A stretch of DNA of 7,169 nucleotides from Bacilli bacterium (GTDB lineage Bacteria > Bacillota_I > Bacilli_A > RF39 > UBA660), in the NCBI GenBank assembly GCA_900772415.1, contig CAAHEC010000066.1, forward strand, positions 1-7,169, in the 5' to 3' direction. The notes beneath the pieces were generated by a model. It worked only from the letters and a program-made list of their open reading frames with translations, made no database searches and was not told where the DNA came from. Position numbers and translations under genes: made by a program. Position 1 is the stretch's first letter, and the number at the start of each line of letters is the position of its first letter. Below are positions 1 through 7,025 of the stretch, one piece after another.

Positions 1-13
1 AAATAGTAGTCAT
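1..13 (-). CDS. Possible 5' end of a minus-strand gene running off the left edge
   Basis: An ATG at 13-11 on the minus strand opens a frame whose first codons (Met-Thr-Thr-Ile) run off the window. The reason to suspect a gene is the well-formed copy of the shared promoter motif at 58-41, pointing leftwards. At the position where other genes have ATG directly after TAAAGAAA, this copy reads TAC, so the nearest ATG is 27 nt further downstream. Either this gene has a longer leader, or the original start codon has been lost. Nothing can be said about the product. Confidence 0.35.
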
Positions 14-40
14 TAATTGTCTTCAAATTTAGTTATTGTA

Positions 41-58
41 TTTCTTTATCGTAAAAAA
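41..58 (-). promoter_or_regulatory. Shared promoter motif, leftward copy at left edge
   Basis: The minus strand reads TTTTTTACGATAAAGAAA, nearly identical to the motif in front of the 93-aa gene (TTTTTTACAATAAAGAAA). It lies between the stop of the 93-aa gene and the window edge and predicts a further leftward gene. Unlike the other copies it is not followed at once by ATG. Confidence 0.6.
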
Positions 59-63
59 GAAGC

Positions 64-84
64 ATATGTTTTCTCAAAACATAT
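64..84 (-). terminator. Perfect 9-bp hairpin behind the 93-aa gene
   Basis: ATATGTTTT and AAAACATAT form a perfect 9-bp inverted repeat around a 3-nt CTC loop, 20 nt downstream of the 93-aa gene's TGA and just before the next leftward promoter. Its position between tandem minus-strand genes suggests a transcript 3'-end or RNA-stabilising hairpin. That role is inferred from position and symmetry only; in such AT-rich DNA some hairpins arise by chance. Confidence 0.45.
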
Positions 85-104
85 AGCTAAAGAGAAATTG
101 ATAG

Positions 105-386
105 TCACTCTTGTTTTTATTAACTATCATTATACAACATCTTTGCGTAGTGACAAAATCCATCAAGCAAATCTTAAAATTATTCTTTTGTTAGTTCTTA
201 ATTTGGTTCTTTGAAATTATCGAGAATATCTTTCAAGAATATGTCACAACAAGTATTAATATTTTAAATAAAGTCACTTTAATCAGGTGTCAAATAAAGT
301 TTGTTGTAATAATTTTTAAATTCATCTCTATTAATCAAATTATCAATACAGCTATTACATTCTTACATCTACTATATCTATTACAT
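105..386 (-). CDS. Unknown 93-aa acidic helical protein (table 6 code)
   Basis: I do not recognise this protein. With TAA/TAG as Gln it runs from ATG at 386-384 to TGA at 107-105. It begins MQQIQQMQEC and is rich in Gln, Asn, Asp, Leu and Ile, with 5 cysteines (residues 10, 13, 46, 47, 78); the CxxC at 10-13 lacks a clear partner, so a zinc site is only possible. Most of the chain should be alpha-helical, with no signal peptide or membrane segment. Of 13 glutamines, 9 are TAA, 3 TAG and 1 CAA, so it cannot be made by a standard-code ribosome. The start is fixed by the shared promoter, whose TAAAGAAA abuts the ATG. It is divergent from the first HNH gene, 46 nt away. Confidence 0.75.
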
Positions 387-404
387 TTTCTTTATTGTAA
401 AAAA
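387..404 (-). promoter_or_regulatory. Shared promoter motif before the 93-aa gene
   Basis: The minus strand reads TTTTTTACAATAAAGAAA directly against the ATG at 386. It forms the left arm of a near-mirror divergent region whose right arm is the motif of the HNH gene at 433. Between them lies the palindrome GATATC (407-412). Confidence 0.7.
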
Positions 405-415
405 TAGATATCGAG

Positions 416-432
416 TTTTTTAAATTAAAGAA
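416..432 (+). promoter_or_regulatory. Shared promoter motif before the first HNH gene
   Basis: The plus strand reads TTTTTTAAATTAAAGAA followed directly by ATG. It has the same T6 block and TAAAGAA block as the other genes, with a spacer about one base shorter. GATATCGAG sits just upstream, and a related GATATCG precedes the T run of the HNH paralogue starting at 6594. Confidence 0.7.
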
Positions 433-990
433 ATGTAATCACCATATATTAGATATATTAAGTGGAATAATGTTTTTATAAATGAAAATGGTAATGTTTA
501 TAATGTTGATGGCACACCATATACTAAAATTTATTATGCCAATACAGGTTATAAGGTAATTTATAGTAATGGTAAAACATGGTAAATACATCGTTTAGTA
601 TATGAACTTTTTAAAGGACCAATTCCTGCTAATTGTGTTATAGACCATAAAGATAGAGACAGAATTAATAACAACATAAATAATTTAAGACTTGTTTCAT
701 CAGTGATAAATAATAACAATAAAAAAGGCATTGAAATTATTAATTAGTTGCCAGAAGATTCAGTTAAAATTTAGAAGCTATATACATCTACTGGTAACAA
801 AATTAATTTTAATAATGGTGAGTGGTATTTCTCAGTAGAAACTAAATGTTTTTATCTTCATCTTTATGATGATTGTTATAGTGTGAAAACACCTAAGAAA
901 ATGAAAAATAAAAACTTTTTGTATTATCAATTCACAATTAATAAGAAAAGATGTTTTATAACTTTAAATGCTATTTTAAAATGCTTTTGA
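433..990 (+). CDS. HNH endonuclease 1, 185 aa (table 6 code)
   Basis: Probable site-specific DNA endonuclease of the HNH/NUMOD4 type seen in free-standing homing nucleases of phages and viruses. Residues about 10-27 (WNNVFINENGNVYN) resemble the NUMOD4-like N-terminal segment. The HNH core follows: His53-Arg54 in IHRLVYELFKG, then the Asp71-His72 pair, Asp74, Asn79-Asn81 and Asn84-Leu85 before Arg-Leu-Val. The expected metal-binding and catalytic residues are therefore present. After a linker LPEDSVK comes a C-terminal domain (about 122-185) shared with two paralogues in this window and containing GEWYFS; its role is unknown, perhaps DNA recognition. Codon 2 is TAA; of 5 glutamines 2 are TAA, 2 TAG and 1 CAA. 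The start is chosen because the promoter motif abuts it. It converges on the 152-aa gene. The HNH fold is confident; the target and biological role are not. Confidence 0.88.
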
Positions 991-1006
991 AAAAATAATC
1001 TTTATC

Positions 1007-1029
1007 AAAACTTTTAAATTAAAAGTTTT
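1007..1029. terminator. 11-bp palindrome between convergent genes
   Basis: AAAACTTTTAA and TTAAAAGTTTT are exact reverse complements separated by one A. They lie in the 49-nt gap between the stops of HNH gene 1 (plus) and the 152-aa gene (minus). A T-rich run follows on the plus strand. A symmetric element between convergent genes would suit a bidirectional transcript end. The function is inferred; the symmetry is directly visible. Confidence 0.5.
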
Positions 1030-1039
1030 TTCTTTTTTA

Positions 1040-1498
1040 TCAGTGGAATAAGCCCTTAACTTTTCCTAAAATGTTTTTACCAAAACTGAAGACTTTGCTA
1101 ATTCCATTCTTCACATTCGTCCAACCACGTTTATTTCTCTGTTACTTTAAGAGCTTCTAATTAGCTTTCATTGCGTTGTATTTATCTTGTGACTCTCGTT
1201 TAAGTTTATCATACGATGGGTCTGTTTATCTCATAAGTCCGCCAAAAGACCTTTTATAATTTTTAACATCTTACTTAGCCTTTTTGTATTCATTGTTAAG
1301 TTCTTTGTATGATTTATCACTGTCCTAAACTTTTGGCATAAACTTATCTATAAATCCAGTTGCTTTATTAACTCCATCTTCAACTTGATTAAAAATATTA
1401 CTTGCCTTATCTACTCCTTATCCAGCTTTTTAATATGTCTCACCTTTATTCATAAAATCATTTGCTTTATTAACTGCTTAGTCTAATAGTTGTGTCAT
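1040..1498 (-). CDS. Unknown 152-aa basic helical protein (table 6 code)
   Basis: Not recognised. The frame runs from ATG at 1498 to TGA at 1042-1040. The N-terminal half (about 1-60) has spaced Asn-Lys-Ala/Asp-Lys-Ala segments (AVNKAND, GVDKASN, GVNKATG) that look like roughly 18-residue amphipathic helical repeats. A Lys-rich middle follows (about 65-115), then a basic, glycine-dotted C-terminal tail ending GKNILGKVKGLFH, which resembles a membrane- or DNA-binding amphipathic helix. No enzyme motif or signal peptide is seen. Of 12 glutamines, 6 are TAA, 2 TAG, 3 CAA and 1 CAG. It lies 43 nt behind the polymerase stop on the same strand but has its own promoter motif. Possible roles are a replication accessory or DNA-binding protein, a terminal protein, or a minor virion protein; none is shown by the sequence. 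Confidence 0.75.
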
Positions 1499-1516
1499 TT
1501 TTATTATGGCAAAAAA
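1499..1516 (-). promoter_or_regulatory. Variant promoter motif before the 152-aa gene
   Basis: The minus strand reads TTTTTTGCCATAATAAAA directly against the ATG. The T6 block and spacing match the other genes, but the second block is ATAATAAAA in place of TAAAGAAA, so it is the most divergent copy. It lies in the 43-nt gap after the polymerase stop, which suggests separate transcription of the two tandem genes. Confidence 0.5.
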
Positions 1517-1541
1517 GAAGTATCCAGCTAAAGAATCTTTC

Positions 1542-4500
1542 TCAATTCCACTTAGTTGTTATTACATCATTTAGTTCATCTTAGTAAAGACTATACATTC
1601 CGTCTTCATCTTTGTATTATCCTTCTTTTTTAAATTAAAATTAACGTTCAAATTTATCTTTATTAATTACTGTATAACGACCAAGAGATTTATTGTTAAA
1701 GTCCATACATACACAATACTTTGCCAAATCAAATGTTAATGATTCACCATTAAATAATTTTTGATATATATTTTCTACACCTAATTCACTTTGTTCAATG
1801 TTAATTTGTGGCAATCCTTTGAAGCATATTTTATATTCATAACTTCCATCTTCTAATTTCATTCTATCCATATAACATTTCTTACCACAGAAGATACTGT
1901 AATCACTATATAAAACATCTTAACCAGTTTTACTTTCAAAATCACTGTGGAATTATCCTAAATTCTTTCCAATAAGATGTCTGCCATACTTTTTATAAAA
2001 CGCTTCTTCTAAGTCTTTAACTCTACTATCTTCCATATGTATTGAATCTGTATCTTGATAGAACATCTTTATTTATAAATCTTCAGCTAAACACATAACT
2101 TCATTCATAATACGCTTGGAATAATCTAGAATCATCACACCACATTAGCCAAAGTTAGTTTCATTATCCAAAATTTGTTTTGTACTTTAAATCATAAATT
2201 AATTATCACCAAACTTTTAAATGTCAGTTATATCAAAGAAATTACGTCTTAAATACTTGTTAAGTTCATCTTCTTCTTTAATTAACTTTGTTTATTTATC
2301 ATGAAGTTTTTCAATACATTTACCATAAATACTGTTCATAATTAGCTTATACATTGTTTAAAGTCCTTTATATTTAGCAGCTAATGTTAGGTCACCTTAT
2401 TTTTCATATTATTTTTAAATTGTTTTACATCTATCTCTTTCATCATAAATCTTTTGTATTTCAGTTTGTATAGTGTATGTTCTGCCACTAAAATAAACAC
2501 CATCAATAATTTTATAGCTATAACCTTAGAATTTAATTGCGTCTTGTAATCTAACATGACTTAAGAAATGAATTCCATCTTATTCATTTGTAAATTATCT
2601 GCCTTCTAATGGGTCGTCACTAATACAGTTATCAATAATAGGAAACATTAACTTTTTAAAGTTAGGACCTTTTGATAATTCAACAGTTAAAAAGAGTGTA
2701 TTTTAATCAATGCTATCTTATTCTTCTGTTATTTTAAATAAGTTAGCTTCATTGTTGTAGTAGTCAATTTATTTTTAACTTAATTTTTATGGCAAACCAG
2801 ATGGGAAATAACATCTTCTCATAGCAGATGGATACAAACTTCTGGCATCAAAATCTTGTAACTTTAAATGTGTTTCATAAGAACTATTATTAGCTACCAT
2901 ACATCTGCCACCACAAACAAATTGTTAAATATATTTTCTAAGCAAACCATGTAATTAATAAACATTATTAAATGCTCCAGTTGATTTCATGTATTTAATA
3001 GCGAATGAACTAATACTAACTGAATTATTTGAATCCAAATTTAAAACTTCTTTAGTTAATTAACTTAATTTTATGTTACCTAATCTTTAAACTTTAACAT
3101 CTTAAAAGCAATAATATCTAGCGTAAGACATCATATCAAAAGAGTTTGGAGCTATAAAACTATTAGCATGATTTAAACTTTCAATAAATTCTTCTCTACT
3201 AACATGAGCTCCTGATTAGTCGCTCTAAACATTCATAACCTAAAGAGCTTCATCAATATTACCTATCTGTCTTCCCTCTATATAATAGGTGTAAGGAAAA
3301 TATTCTTTATGAACTTATTTTATTTCTTATTCATTAAAGAACATATTTGGTAAATTCTTTAATTTAGTTTGGAACATTAAATAGTTATCAATAAAATGAA
3401 ATGTATTGCCATTTCTATAAATATCAAAACAAATAATCTTAGAACCATTTTAACACATATTGTTAATAGCTAAATTACTTGTCAAAATGAAGTTAGCATC
3501 ATAAGTAATATTAAAGAATCTAACTAAAAATCTTTTGTTACGGACTTTATAGGAATCATTAATATTATCTAATAATTAAGCTATATCACCATTATTTGAC
3601 CACTCTTATTATGTTTTAGTTGAAACAGCGCATAACATAAATGGCTTGTGTTTTATATTATCACCTTTATCATTCTTAGTATATGCTTCAAAATCAGCAT
3701 CAATAATGTCTTGATAATCTTTAATCTTATCTTCTTACCATTCATATAGATAAGCATCATTTGTTGTAAATTGCGGATTATAAATAATTTCTTTTCTCAT
3801 TTGTTCATAGTTATAGTTTTTTAGACACTATATTTATTAGAAGTATTATTTGTCATAAAGCATATGTATTAATTGATAGGATGATAAACCATGTCTTGCT
3901 TTAAAGTAGATATAATATCTATTGTTAATAAATTTAAAATCACTTAAATTAAATGTTGTTAAATATGTTTAATATTAACCTTCTGTTATTTTATGTTCTT
4001 TGTGTAGCTAAACAACTTAATCGTAATGTTTTAACCAAGCTTCCGTTACAGGTGTTTCTTCGTTTATAAAGTAATGATTCAAATACAAACCAAGATGAAT
4101 AGCTTTGGGGTCTTTTGATTAACCACTAACAAAAGCTTAACTATCAGGGTTTAGATGTTTAAATCTTCCATCTGTATAAATTTCAATTGGTACATCAAGA
4201 TTAACACGTTTTATATTATCTTTTTTAAATTAAAATTAAGCATTAAATAGATTTTGTATCTCTAAAAAGTCTTAGTTAGGCAATAATTATTCTAAACAAA
4301 ATAAGAAACAATGTTTTGAGTTCATTTTATCTATTTCATCTTATGTATAATCTGTGGTTGATATTTAATATTTTGAGAGTATTTATCTTAAACATTTTAT
4401 TTTACATGAATAATTAAAGTAGCCACCATCTTTTTTAGTATAAACTAATTAACCTTAATTTTGTACATAGTATTGCTCTGGTATTTATATGAATTCCATG

Positions 4501-5243
4501 CTAACTAAAATTGAAAATCCAGCAAATTAATCATACTAATCACTAACAACTTTATTTTTGGAAATTAGATTAAATAACATGTCATTTATGTTTTATAAAT
4601 TCTTTTCATTAATTGGAATATAACGAATAACTAAATTACCAACTTAATTTTCATCAACAAAATCATAATAAACAAGTTTTAACATCCAAAAGTTTTGATA
4701 TTAGCCTTCATCATATTTAAAAGTTTTATCTTTTATGAATTATTTAAAATGTTTCATAACATAAGGAATTTCTGTTATATCAAATATAGTTTAATTTAGA
4801 GGTACATTAGTTTTTGGCTCACTTTCTGCTAATTCTTTGGCTTCATCATAAGTCATTTACATTGGAGCTCTAGTATGTTTTAAATTGTTACCTATGATAG
4901 TATCAATTTCAAGTTACTCTAAATTTGGTTAATAGTTATTTTTATTTAAATTAGCTAATCTGTCCATATCAACTGTTACTATTTAATTTTAACGTTCTTT
5001 CTTTTCTAAATACTTTTTGAGAACTGGAATTAATAATTTTTAAATAAATTCTGGTTCTTTCTTTAAAGCTTTTGTTGATAATCTGCTTATAGCTAAATTG
5101 ATTTATTGTTAATGATTTTTGATGTAATTATATTTGTCCCTTAGTTATCTGTTCTCTTTTAATCTCAAATCTGAACGCTGTCCTTATCTGTAAATATCAG
5201 CTACAATTTTTTAAAGTTTATCTTTAATTTTTTAGTCTGTCAT
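1542..5243 (-). CDS. Protein-primed family B DNA polymerase, 1233 aa (table 6 code)
   Basis: Replicative DNA polymerase with 3'-5' proofreading, of the protein-primed PolB group (DNA_pol_B_2: phi29, adenovirus, Polintons, linear plasmids). Exonuclease: Exo I D515-A-D517-F-E519, Exo II in FNITYDANF with Asp582, Exo III Y711-x3-D715. Polymerase: motif A at 797-808 (DFDARSLYPSAM), motif B K966-x3-NSIYG-K975, motif C DTDS 1064-1067, then KCY (1122-1124) and KGLP (1142-1145), the KxY region that binds primer. All catalytic aspartates are present. The first ~510 residues precede the exonuclease and contain HLGLYLNHYFI at 383-393, like the pre-exonuclease region of Polinton and plasmid polymerases; a fused terminal protein could lie here. 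Phi29-type enzymes are about half this length; Polinton and plasmid enzymes are nearer in size. No TGA was seen across 1233 codons and dozens of TAA/TAG. ATG at 5243 follows the shared promoter. It is divergent from HNH gene 2. Confidence 0.95.
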
Positions 5244-5262
5244 CTTTCTATGTCGTAAAAAA
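5244..5262 (-). promoter_or_regulatory. Shared promoter motif before the polymerase gene
   Basis: The minus strand reads TTTTTTACGACATAGAAAG and then ATG. The T6-AC block is exact, and TAGAAAG differs from TAAAGAA by small changes. It supports ATG 5243 as the polymerase start. Confidence 0.65.
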
Positions 5263-5322
5263 CTTAGAAATAGGGAGCAGTTTCAGCCTCGTAGGAGCAG
5301 CAAAAATATGTAGCGTTTTCGA
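5263..5322. other. Spacer between two divergent promoters with a short repeat
   Basis: This 60-nt spacer separates the polymerase and HNH gene 2 promoters. It is less AT-rich than its surroundings and carries two copies of GGAGCAG, at 5274-5280 and 5294-5300, 20 nt apart. It could hold a regulatory site for both genes, but nothing recognisable is present. Confidence 0.35.
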
Positions 5323-5343
5323 TTTTTTTGTACAAAGAAAAGC
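5323..5343 (+). promoter_or_regulatory. Shared promoter motif before HNH gene 2
   Basis: A T7 run at 5323-5329 preceded by TTTTCGA is followed by GTACAAAGAAAA and then GC before the ATG at 5344. This is the same two-block layout, with the ATG displaced by about three bases compared with the tightest copies. Confidence 0.6.
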
Positions 5344-5946
5344 ATGTAATCGATGAAGTAGGAATTGGTAATTAATGGTGTCTAGTACAAATTATTTAAG
5401 AATGTTTATGTTGGTTCAAATGGTCATGTGTTGGATAAAGATTTAAAAGATGCTTAACATTTATTGAAGACTTATGATTAGTATGGTTATTTGAAGCTAT
5501 TCTCCACTGGTTTTCATCGTGTTGTTTATTAACTGTTTTGTGGTGATATTCCTGATAATTATGAAGTAGATCACATAGATTAAGATGTTAAGAATAATTG
5601 TGTTGCTAATTTGAGATTGATGACTCATTAGTAGAATTGTTGTAATAGAAGAAATAATTAAAAAGTAAGTAAGTTGCCAACTGATTCTATCAAAGTTAAT
5701 TTTGTAGTTAGTAAAGGTTAGATAAAGAAGTTAAATGGTGATTGGTATTATTCACCTAGCTAGATTAAGTTTTATTAAAAATTGAGTGATAATGAATTTT
5801 CAGTTAAAAATTGTTAAACAAACTAGAATGGTAGTAAATACTTTTCAATACCTATATTATAGGATAATGGTAAGTTTAAAGCTTACTCTATTACAATTAA
5901 CTCTAAGTTTATTTATTATTTGAAGCACTAATAAGAATTGATTTGA
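5344..5946 (+). CDS. HNH endonuclease 2, 200 aa (table 6 code)
   Basis: Second HNH endonuclease, paralogous to the one at 433-990. The N-terminal part (about 10-35) has the NUMOD4-like layout ending VGSNGHVLD. The HNH core runs from His58-Arg59 (HRVVYQLFCGDIP) through Asp76-His77-Ile-Asp79 and Asn84-Asn85 to Asn89-Leu90-Arg91, so all expected active-site positions are filled. The linker LPTDSIKV leads into the shared C-terminal domain (GDWYYS, then FYQKLSDNEFSVK). Its 18 glutamines are 9 TAA and 9 TAG, with no CAA or CAG. It also favours TTG for Leu and AAG for Lys, where neighbours use TTA and AAA more, which suggests a different recent history. Met1 is taken because the promoter ends 2-3 nt before it; Met4 is an in-frame alternative. 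It is divergent from the polymerase and convergent with the third HNH gene, 42 nt away. Confidence 0.88.
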
Positions 5947-5948
5947 TA

Positions 5949-5984
5949 ATTTCTTTTTTATAAATTTACTGGCAAAAAATAAAT
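5949..5984. terminator. Imperfect inverted repeat between convergent HNH genes
   Basis: ATTTCTTTTTT (5949-5959) and AAAAAATAAAT (5974-5984) pair at 10 of 11 positions around a 14-nt loop. They fill most of the 42-nt gap between the stops of HNH genes 2 and 3. The placement parallels the palindrome at 1007-1029, so a bidirectional transcript end is plausible. T and A runs make a chance match easier, which lowers confidence. Confidence 0.35.
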
Positions 5985-5988
5985 GTTG

Positions 5989-6594
5989 TCACCACCAATC
6001 ATCATCACTCTTCTTTTTTGTCCAATCTTTTGCTTCACATGCTGATAATTGTTTTTCAACTTTTGCTTCACTTATTCTGAAAGTATTAAATTTAAAATAA
6101 TTACCTGTTTTACCAACTTTTGGTTCTTATATTGTATATAAATTATCTGCTATCTTCAAATAGAATTGATGGTTTTATTTTGAGTAGTATGTTTCTTTTT
6201 TATCATCAAATTCATACTTTCTATCTCCATGTTAAAAGTTCCATAGCTAATAAACTCTAATTGAATCTTCTGGCAATTAATTTGTTGTTTTCTACTTTTT
6301 ATAGTTAATGAATTGCTAATATGTTTCAACTGGTATTAAATTATCAAAGCTATTATTTTATTTGTTTGAATCTTTGTGTATCATATACATTTTAAGTGGC
6401 AATTCTATGTTAGCAAATAATTCATAAACTAACCTATCTACTCTGTATTTTATTTGGTCATAAAGAATATGTTTAAATTCATGACAGATGTAGTATCTAG
6501 CTGGTTATAAATCTTCTGTATAGACATTACCTGTTTCACTTATAAAATAGCCGTTCCAATATTTGTATCTTAATGGTTGTTCCTATTATTACAT
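5989..6594 (-). CDS. Degenerate HNH-family protein 3, 201 aa (table 6 code)
   Basis: Third member of the HNH family here, on the minus strand from ATG 6594 to TGA 5991-5989. The N-terminal segment YKYWNGYFISETGNVYT (10-26) matches the NUMOD4-like start of HNH protein 1. The core keeps its shape (RLVYELF at 54-60, HKD at 73-75, Asn80-Asn81, Asn85-Leu86), but the first His is Asp53 and the Asp of the Asp-His pair is Ile72. Nuclease activity may therefore be weakened or lost. The linker LPEDSIRVY and the C-terminal domain (YYS, then FYLKIADNLYTI) match the paralogues; an extra tail ends in Lys-rich and then Asp/Trp residues (KKKSDDDWW). Gln codons are 8 TAA, 4 TAG and 5 CAA. The reading frame is intact with a good promoter, so it may be a DNA-binding regulator or immunity-like partner, or simply a decaying nuclease. 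Confidence 0.82.
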
Positions 6595-6613
6595 TTTCTT
6601 TAGAATAAAAAAA
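6595..6613 (-). promoter_or_regulatory. Shared promoter motif before HNH-family gene 3
   Basis: The minus strand has a T7 run, then ATTC, then TAAAGAAA directly against the ATG at 6594. The perfect palindrome CGATATCG (6615-6622) lies one base upstream of the T run, like the GATATC element in the divergent region at 407-412. Confidence 0.7.
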
Positions 6614-6864
6614 TCGATATCGCAAAAGTTGATTCTTTTTTGGCTACCATCTTTTGACTACACTTTTTTGAGTCCAACTGGGCTTAATGGTAAAATGTTT
6701 AAAATGTTAAAATTACATAAATTGGTCGTTGGTTCAATACTGATGACCGGAAAAAATAAATAAAATCTAAATAAACTAAAAAAATCTAACTATAAAATAA
6801 AACAACTAAAAAAATAAGAACTAAAAAAGTCCGGCTTGTTGAATATGGTTAGACTATAATCTGG

Positions 6865-6892
6865 TAGCTGTTATAGGTTAGCTGTATAAGGT
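6865..6892 (+). repeat. Adjacent imperfect 14-nt repeats
   Basis: TAGCTGTTATAGGT (6865-6878) is followed at once by TAGCTGTATAAGGT (6879-6892), matching at 11 of 14 positions. The second copy contains TATAAGGTG, which recurs in the TATA-like element at 7121-7135. The pair lies between two A-rich tracts and could be a protein-binding site. Confidence 0.4.
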
Positions 6893-6969
6893 GAGTTGGT
6901 AAAAAAATAAAAACTAAAAATAAAATAAATAAAAACAAAAATTATTAAAACTATTAGCTACTAATTATT

Positions 6970-6998
6970 CCCCCATCAAAAATTGGGGGGCAGGGGGG
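6970..6998. other. C5/G6/G6 tract able to form a hairpin
   Basis: CCCCC at 6970-6974, a 10-nt spacer, GGGGGG at 6985-6990, then CA and a second GGGGGG at 6993-6998. The C run can pair with either G run. This is by far the most GC-rich spot in an AT-rich window. Two adjacent G6 runs could also join other G runs in a quadruplex. The AATTGGGGGG piece resembles one ciliate telomeric unit but is not repeated as a telomere would be. Confidence 0.5.
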
Positions 6999-7025
6999 CG
7001 CAAGAAAGTTTTTTTGATAATTTTT

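Noticed and set aside
17..214. Standard-code plus-strand frame of 65 codons
   Set aside because: It overlaps the minus-strand 93-aa table 6 gene antisense, lacks the shared promoter and has no recognisable domain.
1641..1871. Stand-alone 76-aa minus-strand protein
   Set aside because: It is only the C-terminal stretch of the DNA polymerase between two TAA codons read as stops; the KxY and KGLP motifs in it belong to the polymerase.
1542..5243. TAG-recoded phage or TGA=Trp mitochondrial or mycoplasma-like plasmid
   Set aside because: TAA is the most common recoded codon and TGA is the terminator, which fits neither TAG-only phage recoding nor TGA=Trp.
433..5946. Genes as decayed pseudogenes full of stop codons
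   Set aside because: Only TAA and TAG occur in frame, never TGA, and catalytic motifs and frame are intact over 3.7 kb; decay would produce all three stops and frameshifts.
6680..6752. tRNA-like stretch (TGGGCTTAATGGTAA and GGTTCAATAC resemble the A and B boxes)
   Set aside because: The T stem needs several wobble pairs, the acceptor arms do not pair and the anticodon loop lacks the required T33, so no cloverleaf can be drawn.
6563..6763. Plus-strand frame of 66 codons, and its table 6 extension from ATG 6695 to 7075
   Set aside because: The first part is antisense to HNH-family gene 3. The extension is A-tract-derived Lys/Gln sequence without a domain or a properly spaced promoter.
6889..6897. 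Intron donor site AGGTGAGT
   Set aside because: No coding frame enters it and no convincing acceptor or downstream exon was found; all genes here are uninterrupted.
6710..6980. Minus-strand Phe-rich frame of about 90 codons starting ATGGGGGAA
   Set aside because: It is the complement of the A-rich tracts, without a promoter motif, domain or plausible membrane-protein layout.
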